From an uncultured Bacilli bacterium (GTDB lineage Bacteria; Bacillota_I; Bacilli_A; RF39; UBA660), in contig CAJTWC010000004.1 in NCBI GenBank assembly GCA_910580185.1, positions 62,001 through 126,000 on the forward strand: a stretch of DNA of 64,000 nt. Reading direction: 5' to 3'. A program made the translations under genes and the position numbers. Below the pieces are notes generated by a model. That model was not told the DNA's origin. It saw nothing but the letters and a program-made list of their open reading frames with translations, and searched no databases. This document shows positions 15,933 through 24,844 of this stretch, piece by piece (within the stretch, counting starts at the first letter, position 1; every line of letters begins with the position of its first letter).

Positions 15933-16448
15933 TTATCCTGTAATTCCTTTTAAAAGTCCAAATGAGAAAGTACCTACGATTATGCCTGCTAAAAGAACTC
16001 CACAAATAGCAGCTTTCATCGCTTTTTTCTTATCCATGTTAATTAATGATGCAATTAAGCATCCAGTCCATCCGCCAGTTCCAGGAAGTGGTATTCCAAC
16101 GAAGAATAAAAGTCCCCAAAACTCGGCTTTTTCTATTTTATCTTTTTTAGCAAGTGCTTTGTTTTCTAACTTTGTTACGAACTTACTAAAATGTTTTGTC
16201 TTTTTTAACTTGTTAAATATTGGTGTTATAAACCAAAGTATAAAAGGTAATGGTAATAAGTTACCGATTAAACATATTATGAATGCGGGGACTACGTCAA
16301 GGCCAAGCAAGGCAGCGGCAATTAATCCACCACGCAATTCTAATATTGGCATTAATGAAATTATAAAAACTATTAATTCCTTACCAAATGGAATACTATT
16401 TAATCCATCAAATAATCCTAAGAAAGTATGTACTAAACTTTCTGCCAT
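15933..16448 (-). CDS. COG2426 small multidrug export family membrane protein
   Basis: About 171 residues with four hydrophobic segments. ISLMPILELRGGLIAAALLG near residues 26-45 and FVGIPLPGTGGWTGCLIASL near 115-135 are the signature of PF06695 (Sm_multidrug_ex), a re-entrant PxxExRxxxP-type transporter fold. The substrate is unproven despite the family name. The start at ATG 16448 has GAGGTGAT 4 bases upstream; GTG 16457 is inside that site and is not used. It is upstream of proS in the same transcript. Confidence 0.85.
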   Translation of the reverse strand: MAESLVHTFLGLFDGLNSIPFGKELIVFIISLMPILELRGGLIAAALLGLDVVPAFIICLIGNLLPLPFILWFITPIFNKLKKTKHFSKFVTKLENKALAKKDKIEKAEFWGLLFFVGIPLPGTGGWTGCLIASLINMDKKKAMKAAICGVLLAGIIVGTFSFGLLKGITG

Positions 16449-16612
16449 AAAAATCACCTCGTATGCTTAATATTATATCATATTTCTTTAAATATTATGA
16501 TACTTAGTATATATGGTTTACATAAATAAAATAATGTAATTAATGACAAATATTATCTAATCAAAAGACTGTAAACTTTAAATATGATAAAATAATAATA
16601 GAGGTAAACATC

Positions 16613-17320
16613 ATGAGTAAAGAACGTAATAATAAAAACTATATAGATAAAGAACTTTATGGCGAAATCATGACTGCTATGAAAAGAAGTGGTATACCAG
16701 ACGCTGTTTTTGAGTTAGCTAGAAAAATGGATATGAATTTACCTAAATTATTTTATGAAAAAGTATTAAATAGTAAAAATAGTAATGATATACTTTCTTT
16801 TTCTAGAAATCTTTTGGGAATATATGGAAATTATTTTGCGGCATTGCATTTTAAACAAAGTTATGCTAATGTAAAAACAGAAATGCCACTATATAAAGAA
16901 AATAAGCTTTGTACAAATGTTGATATATCTTTTACAGATGAAAATGGTGTTTTAAACTTATGTGAAGTTAAAACTTCACCTTATATTGGTTTTGTAACTA
17001 GTTATAGGGATGAAATGGGTAATATTATAAATAACAATTCATCAATTGAAGAAATGAAAAAATATAGAGGTATTGGAGATAAATTATTAAAACAAGTAGG
17101 TAAATTAATAAAGTATAATACTAAAGTAAATGTTGTTGTTTATGATGGAACTATTATAAGTGATGGAATAGATAAAGTATTAAATGATACTGAAAATAAA
17201 AACATATCTAAAATAATAATTCCAATATCCATAAATAAATTGGAAGCTGATGTTGATGATTTAATAGATAAAATACTAGAAAATTTTAATAGCAAGGCAA
17301 GTTATTCACGAAAAAAATAA
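16613..17320 (+). CDS. Putative PD-(D/E)XK-type nuclease-like protein
   Basis: 235 residues, Lys/Asn-rich. Around residues 104-124, CTNVDISFTDENG then LNLCEVKTSPY form a beta hairpin with D...ExK spacing as in PD-(D/E)XK nucleases. A helical N-terminal ~85 residues precedes it, and NVVVYDGT then KIIIPISINKLEADVDD give further core strands. There is no neighbouring methylase or helicase. The nuclease assignment rests on one motif and is tentative. RBS AGAGGT precedes ATG 16613, and a strong terminator follows. Confidence 0.5.
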   Translation: MSKERNNKNYIDKELYGEIMTAMKRSGIPDAVFELARKMDMNLPKLFYEKVLNSKNSNDILSFSRNLLGIYGNYFAALHFKQSYANVKTEMPLYKENKLCTNVDISFTDENGVLNLCEVKTSPYIGFVTSYRDEMGNIINNNSSIEEMKKYRGIGDKLLKQVGKLIKYNTKVNVVVYDGTIISDGIDKVLNDTENKNISKIIIPISINKLEADVDDLIDKILENFNSKASYSRKK

Positions 17321-17346
17321 GATTAGGAAAGCATCTAATCTTTTTT
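17318..17346 (+). terminator. Rho-independent terminator
   Basis: AAGATTAG pairs with CTAATCTT around GAAAGCAT, followed by a T run, directly after the nuclease-like gene. Confidence 0.85.
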
Positions 17347-17376
17347 ATTTTCATATAATTTTATGGGTGAATATAG

Positions 17377-18747
17377 TTGATAAAGATAACGGTAGGAGAT
17401 TTACTTTTAAATTGTGCTTGTAAATTATTAAATGGTGATGAGGGAACTATAATAAATGAATGTTTTACGGATAGTAGAAAAGTTACAGAAGGTTCATGTT
17501 TTTTCGGAATAAAAGGAAATAATACTGATGGCTCATTATATTATAAAGACGCAATGGAAAGTGGCGCTAAGGTATTAGTTTTATCTAAAAGAGATGATTA
17601 TAATTTTAAAGGCTATGAAGATAGGGTAGTTGTAATAGCGGATGATATTTTAAAAGTACTTCAGGATTTAGCAGCTTATAAAAGAAGTTTATTTAAAGGC
17701 TCTGTAATTGGAATAACGGGAAGTGTAGGTAAAACAAGTACTAAGGAAATGCTTTCTAACGTACTTAAAGAAAATTATAAAGTTTTAAAGACAAGAGGAA
17801 ACGAAAATAGTCAAATAGGCCTTCCACTTACCATTTTAAGACTTAATGATGAAGATGTTATGGTATTAGAAATGGGAATGAGTAAAGCAGGTGAAATGCA
17901 TAATTTGTCTTTAATTGCCAAACCTGATATTGCTATCATTACCAATGTTTTAGATTCTCATATTGGTAATTTAGGTTCTAGAGAAAATATTTTAAAGGCC
18001 AAACTAGAAATAATAGATGGTATGACTAAAGGTACTCTTATTATTAATAATGATAATGATATGCTTAATAGGGTTGAAGAAAGTATTAAAGAAGACGTTA
18101 AAGTTATGACATTTGGAATAGAAAACAAAAGTAACGTTATGCCTTTTAATGTTAACGAAAACGTAGTTACGAGTTTTGAAATAGGTGATATTAAGGATTT
18201 GAAAATAAAGGGAAGTAAGACATTAATATATAACGCTTTAGCATTATACCTAGTGGGCAAGTTACTTGGTGTATCAAGGAGTATGATAAAAAAAGGAATA
18301 AATGAATATAGTAATGAAAAACATAGACTAGAAGTTATTAATTTAAAAGACAACATAACTTTAATAGATGACTCTTATAATGCCAGTTACGATTCTGTTA
18401 AAGTGGCTTTAGAATACATGAAGAATTTTGAAGGAAACAAAATAGCAGTTTTAGGAGATATATTAGAACTAGGTAAAGAATCAAAAAGAGTACATAAAAA
18501 AATAGGAAACCTAATTACTGATAATAATGTAGATGAATTAGTTACGATAGGTAAGTATTCAAAATATATTGCAAGAGTCGCTAAAAAAAATGGTTTTAAA
18601 AGAAAGCATATCAAACATTTCAAAAATGAACTTAAATCAAGAAGTTATGTTAAAGAATTACTAAATAAAGATTCCGTAATACTTATAAAGGGTTCTAATG
18701 GAATAAACTTAATTAATTTGGTAGAGTATTTAAAAAAGAAGGATTAG
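17377..18747 (+). CDS. murF: UDP-MurNAc-tripeptide--D-Ala-D-Ala ligase MurF
   Basis: 456 residues, the normal length. ATP loop VIGITGSVGKTSTKEML near residues 108-125, VLEMGMSKAGEMHNLS (metal Glu), AIITNVLDSHIGNLGS near 192, and a C-terminal domain with LIDDSYNASYDSVKVALEYM, all MurF hallmarks. It adds D-Ala-D-Ala to the UDP-muramyl tripeptide in the cytoplasm. The start is TTG 17377 with GGGTGA 6 bases upstream; a TATAAT at 17353-17358 gives a very short leader. It stands alone, away from the mraZ-rsmH cluster at 47 kb. Its end overlaps that of pflA by 4 bases (convergent). Confidence 0.95.
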   Translation: MIKITVGDLLLNCACKLLNGDEGTIINECFTDSRKVTEGSCFFGIKGNNTDGSLYYKDAMESGAKVLVLSKRDDYNFKGYEDRVVVIADDILKVLQDLAAYKRSLFKGSVIGITGSVGKTSTKEMLSNVLKENYKVLKTRGNENSQIGLPLTILRLNDEDVMVLEMGMSKAGEMHNLSLIAKPDIAIITNVLDSHIGNLGSRENILKAKLEIIDGMTKGTLIINNDNDMLNRVEESIKEDVKVMTFGIENKSNVMPFNVNENVVTSFEIGDIKDLKIKGSKTLIYNALALYLVGKLLGVSRSMIKKGINEYSNEKHRLEVINLKDNITLIDDSYNASYDSVKVALEYMKNFEGNKIAVLGDILELGKESKRVHKKIGNLITDNNVDELVTIGKYSKYIARVAKKNGFKRKHIKHFKNELKSRSYVKELLNKDSVILIKGSNGINLINLVEYLKKKD

Positions 18748-18766
18748 TTTTTTAATCCTTCTTTTA
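18733..18766 (+). terminator. Bidirectional terminator in the murF/pflA overlap
   Basis: AAAGAAGGATTA pairs exactly with TAATCCTTCTTT around a T-rich loop. It lies inside the overlapping 3' ends of the two convergent genes, and both strands have T runs. Confidence 0.85.
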
Positions 18767-19457
18767 ACATTTCTTCTAACTCTTTACATTTGTCTTTATC
18801 CATATCAGAAACGCCTTTTAATGAATAATTTAACCCTAAATCTTCGTATTTATGAACACCTAACGTATGATATGGTAAGAATTCTATTTTTTCTACGTTT
18901 TTAAGCGGTTTGATAAAGTTTATAAGCTCATTTATATATTCTTTAGTATCATTGATACCTGGAACAATAACAACCCTTATCCATAGCTTTTTATCCATTT
19001 TCTGACATAATTTTAAAAACTCTAATGAAGTATCTATATTAGCACCTGTCATATCTTTATAATTATCTTTATTTGTTCCTTTTATATCAAACATTACTAA
19101 ATCAGTATATTTAAGTATTTCTTCACAATCAGGAATACTACCTGCGGTATCTATACAAGTATGAATATTTTCTTTTTTGCATAATTTTAAACACTCGAGT
19201 AGAAACTCTCTTTGCATTAAAGGTTCACCACCAGAGAAAGTAACACCACCATTATGTTTAAAGTATGGTTTATAATTTAATATTTTCTTTATAAGTTCTT
19301 CTGGGGTATAGCTATCTGTTTTATCATTTAACTTCCATGTTTCCGGATTATGGCAGAATTTGCATCTTAAAGGACAACCTTGCATGAATACAACAAATCT
19401 AACTCCAGGTCCATCTACTAATCCCATTGATTCAAAACTATTTATTTTTCCAATCAT
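18744..19457 (-). CDS. pflA: Pyruvate formate-lyase activating enzyme
   Basis: About 237 residues. Radical-SAM iron-sulfur motif CPLRCKFCHNPETW near residue 26 and GGVTFSGGEPLMQ near 75. It makes the glycyl radical on PflB using SAM and a 4Fe-4S cluster. Start ATG 19457 has GGTGAT 4 bases upstream; ATG 19469 overlaps that site. pflB, its substrate, is 3 kb away at 22.5-24.7 kb on the same strand, with three other genes between. Confidence 0.95.
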   Translation of the reverse strand: MIGKINSFESMGLVDGPGVRFVVFMQGCPLRCKFCHNPETWKLNDKTDSYTPEELIKKILNYKPYFKHNGGVTFSGGEPLMQREFLLECLKLCKKENIHTCIDTAGSIPDCEEILKYTDLVMFDIKGTNKDNYKDMTGANIDTSLEFLKLCQKMDKKLWIRVVIVPGINDTKEYINELINFIKPLKNVEKIEFLPYHTLGVHKYEDLGLNYSLKGVSDMDKDKCKELEEMLKEGLKN

Positions 19458-19545
19458 TTCTATCACCATTAATAATTATATATTAAATAATTATATAAAC
19501 CAACATTTTTTTTTAAAATATGTTATATTAGTTTTAGAGGTAATT

Positions 19546-20181
19546 ATGAGTAAAGTATTAATAATAAAACAAGAAAACGGTAAATATAAAATTCCAAGAC
19601 TTTTAAGGTATAGATTATGGAATCGTAATTTGAAATTTGAATATAAAGGTAAATTATGTGACAAAGAAATAAAAGATAATAAGGAAATAAGACAAATATC
19701 TTTATTGGTAGAAGCTTTTAATATAAAAAATAGAAAAGAAAGACTAACTTTTATATATGATAAATCATGCGACTTGTTAGATGAAAACTTTTATGGAGAA
19801 AATTTGTGTAAATTTAAAAATAATAAATGTTTTGTAAACAGAATGCATGGCTGCAGTGTAGATGGATGTTGCAGATCAAAGGATAATAAAAATGCTTGTA
19901 AGTTTTTGGTTAAGCATAAGTGTACCAATCGAAACTTAGCATGTAAACTCCATGTTTGTTCTTATATGAGAAAAAAAGGATATACTTTTAAAGTAAATGA
20001 TATATACATGTTAAAATATCTTTATAATTGGAAACAGAAAATGTTTTGTTATTTTAACTTATTTATAAGCAGGGAAAAATTCTTAAAAGATATATATACT
20101 AATAGTATTATATTATGGGCACTTAAATTTAGAAAATATGGCATAGTTCCAGATAAAAATTACAAAGAAAATATAAAATGA
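19546..20181 (+). CDS. Uncharacterised cysteine-rich protein
   Basis: 211 residues from ATG 19546 (RBS AGAGG). Residues ~77-145 hold ten Cys: KSCDLLD, NLCKF, NKCFV, HGCSVDGCC, NACKF, HKCTN, LACKLHVCSYM. This suggests a metal or iron-sulfur site. Charged, helical flanks, no signal peptide. I recall similar uncharacterised proteins in clostridia but no function. It sits between pflA and pflB on the opposite strand. Ends with TGA. Confidence 0.7.
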   Translation: MSKVLIIKQENGKYKIPRLLRYRLWNRNLKFEYKGKLCDKEIKDNKEIRQISLLVEAFNIKNRKERLTFIYDKSCDLLDENFYGENLCKFKNNKCFVNRMHGCSVDGCCRSKDNKNACKFLVKHKCTNRNLACKLHVCSYMRKKGYTFKVNDIYMLKYLYNWKQKMFCYFNLFISREKFLKDIYTNSIILWALKFRKYGIVPDKNYKENIK

Positions 20182-20255
20182 TTGCATATAACATTTTATC
20201 CGACAATATTTTTAAAAATAATCTATATAATAAATGACCCGAAAGGAAAAAGTAT

Positions 20256-21145
20256 ATGGACTATTACGTAAAAATAAAAGATGAACTAGTAAATAACGAA
20301 GTATATAAAAAAGCAAAAGATTATTCAAAAAATAGAAGTGATTTAAAAACTTACTATAATGTAGGTAAACTTTTAAGTGCGGCTGGTAAACATTATGGTG
20401 AAGGGATTATTAATATTTATTCTGAAAAATTAATGATAGAATTAGGTAAAAAATATAATAGAAGAACTTTGTTTAGAATGAAACAATTTTATTTAACATT
20501 TAAAGATGAAAAAGTGTCGCCAGTGGCGACACAATTATCATGGTCTCATTTTGTGAGTTATTACCATTAAAGGATAAAAACAAAATAAATTATTATATTC
20601 GTATATGTGAAGATCAGAATTTAAGTAAAAGAAAGCTTCGCGAGAAAATAAAAAATAAAGAATATGAAAGATTAGATGATAAAACAAAACTTAAACTAAT
20701 AAAGAAAGAAGAAATAAAAGTAGAAGACTTTATTAAAAATCCAATATTAATAAAAAACAAATATAACGTAGATAATATATCTGAAAAAATGTTACAGAAA
20801 TTAATATTAGAAGATATACCATCTTTTTTAGATGAGTTAGGAATTGGATATTCATTTATAAAAAACGAATATCCAATAAAAATAGGTGATAGATATAATT
20901 ATATAGACTTGCTTTTATTTAACATTAAAGATAACCATTATACGGTAGTAGAACTAAAAACGACTGAGTTAAAAAAGGAACACATAGGCCAAATAGAAAC
21001 ATATATGAATTATGTTGATACACATATTAAAGATATTAATCAAAATCCTACCATTGGTATTATTATTTGTCGTAAAGATAATAGATTTATTATGAAATAT
21101 GTTACTAATGAAAATATTTTTGATAGGGAATATGAGTTAACTTAA
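20256..21145 (+). pseudogene. Frameshifted YhcG/DUF1016 PD-(D/E)XK nuclease
   Basis: The first frame (20256-20570) has the DUF1016 N-terminal helical domain (YYNVGKLLSAAGKHYGEGII, then RRTLFRMKQFYLTF and TQLSWSHF). It then runs into a stop. The following frame (to 21145) continues the same protein: CELLPLKDKNKINYYI and the nuclease core YIDLLLFNIKDNHYTVVELK with GQIETYMNYVD. One missing T in the TTTT run near 20552 explains the shift (LSWSHF-CELL). YhcG proteins are orphan nucleases linked to defence and restriction islands. An 8-bp hairpin GTGTCGCC-AGT-GGCGACAC lies at 20514-20532, in the coding region. Confidence 0.85.
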
Positions 21146-21184
21146 AAGCCTAGTACTATTTATCAGAACTAGGCTTTATTTGTT
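21144..21184 (+). terminator. Terminator between convergent genes
   Basis: AAAGCCTAGT pairs exactly with ACTAGGCTTT around a 13-base loop, followed by ATTTGTTTT. It covers the end of the YhcG pseudogene and the last codons of the convergent gene. Confidence 0.8.
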
Positions 21185-22412
21185 TTAATGCTTTAACTAA
21201 TCGTGTTGCTTGATATTTTATTTCATCTTCACCATCTATAAATTTTGAATTATTATTGTTTTTTCTATTTTTATAAAATTTTTGCTCAGCTAATTTATCT
21301 TCGTTTAACTTAATAAATTCTATATATGTTAAATTAGGATTTTCTTTTTTCATTCTTTTATAAATTCTTTTATGGTTACAATAATATTTGAAAGCTTTAT
21401 CTTCTAATTTCTTTCTTTGCCTAAAATGTTCATGATGATCGGTTGCTTCATCTAAGCTACATACACTTGCTATTTTGAGTATTTCTTCTTCTAAATACTT
21501 ATCAAATTCAATCCAAACGTATCTAACATACCCATCATTATCTAAATCATAATCATCTAATTCATTCCATCCAAAACGAGTGACTCTACTATTAAAAAAT
21601 ACATTGTGATTAAAATCCTTTGGAAATAATGTTCCATTTTTGAAATCTGTTATATTTTTTACCTTTATATTATCATTTAACTTATAATATATACGCCCAT
21701 CTGGAATACGATTTTCAAAGTCTTTTTTAAATAATTCTAATTCATCTTCGGGATTTAAAAAGTGTGTATTTGCTAAGGAAGAAGCAAATTTTTGGTCTAC
21801 GAATAATAGTGCTATTGTTATGTTATCAAATGATAAAAAGTCTCCATTTTTTACATCAAAGTATAAATCAAACGTATAATTAGTTTGATATACTTTTTCT
21901 ATGTTATTTTGATTAAAATATTTTTCTAAATTTAATGGTGAATCTAGATATTGCAATCCTAGGCATGTTAAAGCTTCTTCTTGATTATTATGTTCTTGGC
22001 TTAAAAAACTAATTTTTGAGTCATAAATTGTTTCTTTTTTTGTTATTTGGTTTAATTCGTTTGTGTTTTCTTTATAATAAGAAATTGGACCAAATATATT
22101 GTAAGATACTCTTGAAGATAAGAATCTTTTTTTAAATTCATCATCAATTATGATAAATGATTTACTTCTTATGTTTATCTTTGCATATCTTCCAGTTTCT
22201 TTAACAATTACTCCTTTATATATTTGATGTGGAAATATATCATATTTTGTGATATTATCTCTTGGCACAAACTCGATAATATCACCATAATCATCATGAT
22301 CTAACAACGCTCTTCTTAAATCGTTAACATTATATCTAAATATTCTTTTATCATTATTGAATTCATATTGTAAGTAAATATAATCATCACTGTTAAATCC
22401 ATTTAATTCCAT
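21156..22412 (-). CDS. Unrecognised 418-residue protein
   Basis: Clear gene: TATAAT -10, AAGGAG ribosome site, ATG 22412, TAG at 21156-21158. The N-terminal two thirds mix beta strands with many Tyr, Phe and Asp (GRYAKINIRSKSFIIIDDEF near residue 95; YTFDLYFDVKNGDFLSFDN near 180). The C-terminal ~110 residues are helical and basic (DEATDHHEHFRQRKKLEDKA, RIYKRMKKENP). There is no signal peptide or membrane segment. I see no known catalytic motif; HHEH could bind metal. It lies in the accessory insert between pflA and pflB. Confidence 0.75.
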   Translation of the reverse strand: MELNGFNSDDYIYLQYEFNNDKRIFRYNVNDLRRALLDHDDYGDIIEFVPRDNITKYDIFPHQIYKGVIVKETGRYAKINIRSKSFIIIDDEFKKRFLSSRVSYNIFGPISYYKENTNELNQITKKETIYDSKISFLSQEHNNQEEALTCLGLQYLDSPLNLEKYFNQNNIEKVYQTNYTFDLYFDVKNGDFLSFDNITIALLFVDQKFASSLANTHFLNPEDELELFKKDFENRIPDGRIYYKLNDNIKVKNITDFKNGTLFPKDFNHNVFFNSRVTRFGWNELDDYDLDNDGYVRYVWIEFDKYLEEEILKIASVCSLDEATDHHEHFRQRKKLEDKAFKYYCNHKRIYKRMKKENPNLTYIEFIKLNEDKLAEQKFYKNRKNNNNSKFIDGEDEIKYQATRLVKALKQIKPSSDK

Positions 22413-22472
22413 AGTTATTCTCCTTGATTGCTAATTATAATAACATAAAAGTAGGGGATAAACAATAATAAA

Positions 22473-22499
22473 AAGCGTAAGATTTTGTCTTACGCTTTA
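22473..22499 (-). terminator. Terminator of pflB
   Basis: AAAGCGTAAGA pairs exactly with TCTTACGCTTT around TTTTG. On the minus strand it is followed by TTTTTATTATTG. Confidence 0.9.
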
Positions 22500-22505
22500 G
22501 TTATT

Positions 22506-24740
22506 TTAGCATCCTAGTTTTTCGTGGAATGTACGAGAAATTACTTCTTGTTGATGAGCTTTAGATAACTTATCAAACAGTACTGCATAACCAGATACTC
22601 TTATTGTAAGAGTAGGATACTTACCAGGGTTATTCATAGCATCAATTAACATTTCACGGTTAAGTACGTTAACGTTTAAGTGATGAGCTCCTTTTTCCAT
22701 GTAACCATCCATTACGTTTACTAAGTTTTCAATTTGTTCTTCTTTAGTGTGACCTAATGCACTAGGTACGATAGAGAAGGTATTAGATATACCATCTTCA
22801 CAGCAATTAGCATATGGCATCTTAGCTACTGAGTTAAGTGATGCTAGGGCACCAGATGCATCTCTTCCATGCATTGGGTTAGCTCCAGGAGCAAATGCAA
22901 CACCAGCTTTTCTTCCATCTGGCGTAGAACCAGTTTTCTTACCATACATTACGTTAGAAGTAATTGTAAGTACTGATAATGTATGTCTTGCGCCTCTGTA
23001 TAATTTGTTTTCACATAAGTCAGCGTAGAATTCTTCAAGTAATTCTTTACCTAACATATCAACTTTATCATCATCGTTACCATATTTAGGGAATTCACCT
23101 TCGATTTCGAAGTCAACAGCGATACCATTTTCATCTCTAATTGGTTTAACTTTAGCATATTTAATAGCTGATAATGAATCAACCGCAACAGAGAATCCAG
23201 CGATACCAAATGCCATTAATCTATCTAAATCAGTATCATGTAATGCCATTTGACCTTTTTCATATGCATACTTATCATGCATGTAGTGAATTATGTTCAT
23301 TGCATCAACGTAAGTTTTAGCAATTTTTTTCATAGCAACAGAGTATGCTTTTCTAACGCTTTCGTAGTCTAAATATTCATCTTCAATTTTATCTAAACCA
23401 GATACCACTAATTCTTTTTTAACTTCGTCATAACCACCATTAATAGCATATAAAAGTGTTTTAGCTAAGTTACATCTAGCTCCAAAGAATTGCATTTGTT
23501 TACCAACTGTCATAGCAGATACACAACAAGCAATAGCGTAATCACAACCATGAATTGGTCTCATTAATTCATCTGATTCATATTGAATTGCATCTGTATC
23601 AATAGATACTTGTGCGCAGTATTTTTTAAAGTTTTCTGGTAAGTTTTCACTCCATAAAACAGTAAGGTTAGGTTCTGGAGATGATCCTAAGTTGTATAGG
23701 GTATGTAAGTACCTAAATGAGTTTTTAGTAACTAGAGATTTACCATCTTCAGTCATACCACCCAAACTTTCTGTAACCCAAGTTGGATCTCCTGCAAATA
23801 ATTCATTATATTCAGGAGTTCTTAAGTGTCTTGCCATTCTAAGTTTCATTATGAATTGGTCAATTATTTCTTGAGCTTCACCTTCAGTTATATCTCCATT
23901 TTGTAAATCTCTTTCAAAATAAATATCTAAGAAAGTAGAGGTTCTACCTAAACTCATTGCAGCACCATTGTTTTCTTTAATTGCTGCTAAGTAACCAAAG
24001 TATAACCATTGTGTAGCTTCTTTTGCGTTAGTTGCAGGGTTTGAAATATCAAATCCGTAACGGCTAGCCATAGCTTTAATTTCACCTAAAGCTTTAATTT
24101 GTTCTGATACGTCTTCTCTTAGACGAATCATTTCTTCATCTATTGTTCTTTCTTCTAATTTAATTAAATCTTTTTTCTTTTCTTCAACTAATCTATCAAT
24201 ACCATATAAAGCAATACGTCTATAATCTCCAATTATTCTACCTCTTCCATAAGCATCAGGAAGACCAGTTAATAAACCTGCGTGTCTTGCTTTTCTAATG
24301 TCTGTAGTGTAAGCAGAGAATACTCCATCATTATGGGTTTTACGATGTTTAAAATATTCATCTACACTTGGATCTAATTCATATCCATAAGCCTCTAAAG
24401 ATTGTTTAACCATACGCATTCCACCAAATGGATTTACGATTCTTTTAAGTGGTCCATCAGTTTGGAAACCAACGATTACTTCGTCTTCCTTAATTAAGTA
24501 ACCAGGTTCATAAGCATCTATTCCAGATACTGTTTTAACGTCTACGTCATAGATTCCTTTTTCTATTTCTACTTTAGACATTTCAAAATATTTGTCATTT
24601 AATCTTTTTGTTCTATCTGTTGGTTCTGCTAAAAACGAAGCATCACCAGTATATTCAGTATAGTTATCTAAGATAAATTGTTTAACGTTTATTTCGTTTT
24701 TCCATATATCTCCTTTAAAACCAATATATGCATCTTTCAT
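22506..24740 (-). CDS. pflB: Formate C-acetyltransferase (pyruvate formate-lyase)
   Basis: 744 residues, full length. The active-site Cys pair is in HGCDYAIACCVSAMTVG near residues 390-406, and the glycyl-radical site is LTIRVSGYAVLFDKLSK (Gly near 719), ending ISRTFHEKLGC. It converts pyruvate and CoA to formate and acetyl-CoA, the key anaerobic fermentation step, and needs PflA (18.7 kb). RBS GAGGAGG precedes ATG 24740. It has its own promoter at 24779-24806 and terminator at 22473-22499, so it forms a single-gene unit. Confidence 0.97.
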   Translation of the reverse strand: MKDAYIGFKGDIWKNEINVKQFILDNYTEYTGDASFLAEPTDRTKRLNDKYFEMSKVEIEKGIYDVDVKTVSGIDAYEPGYLIKEDEVIVGFQTDGPLKRIVNPFGGMRMVKQSLEAYGYELDPSVDEYFKHRKTHNDGVFSAYTTDIRKARHAGLLTGLPDAYGRGRIIGDYRRIALYGIDRLVEEKKKDLIKLEERTIDEEMIRLREDVSEQIKALGEIKAMASRYGFDISNPATNAKEATQWLYFGYLAAIKENNGAAMSLGRTSTFLDIYFERDLQNGDITEGEAQEIIDQFIMKLRMARHLRTPEYNELFAGDPTWVTESLGGMTEDGKSLVTKNSFRYLHTLYNLGSSPEPNLTVLWSENLPENFKKYCAQVSIDTDAIQYESDELMRPIHGCDYAIACCVSAMTVGKQMQFFGARCNLAKTLLYAINGGYDEVKKELVVSGLDKIEDEYLDYESVRKAYSVAMKKIAKTYVDAMNIIHYMHDKYAYEKGQMALHDTDLDRLMAFGIAGFSVAVDSLSAIKYAKVKPIRDENGIAVDFEIEGEFPKYGNDDDKVDMLGKELLEEFYADLCENKLYRGARHTLSVLTITSNVMYGKKTGSTPDGRKAGVAFAPGANPMHGRDASGALASLNSVAKMPYANCCEDGISNTFSIVPSALGHTKEEQIENLVNVMDGYMEKGAHHLNVNVLNREMLIDAMNNPGKYPTLTIRVSGYAVLFDKLSKAHQQEVISRTFHEKLGC

Positions 24741-24778
24741 ATATATTCACTCCTCCTCTTTTTTTTACGTGCACTACC

Positions 24779-24806
24779 ATTATACTAGTATTCCAAAAAA
24801 AATCAA
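24779..24806 (-). promoter_or_regulatory. pflB promoter, overlapping the upstream terminator
   Basis: On the minus strand TTGATT, a 16-base spacer, then TATAAT. The -35 box lies in the 3' arm of the terminator stem of the ABC permease gene, so readthrough from upstream could affect pflB expression. Confidence 0.7.
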
Positions 24807-24830
24807 TGTTGCACATGCAACATTGATAAA
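24795..24830 (-). terminator. Terminator of the ABC permease gene
   Basis: A perfect inverted repeat, ATCAATGTTGCA and TGCAACATTGAT with two bases between, followed on the minus strand by eight T. Confidence 0.9.
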
Positions 24831-24844
24831 TTTAATATATTTTT

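Noticed and set aside
22473..22499. Inverted repeat after pflB as a recombination site
   Set aside because: A perfect stem with T run on the pflB strand directly after the stop is fully explained as a terminator.
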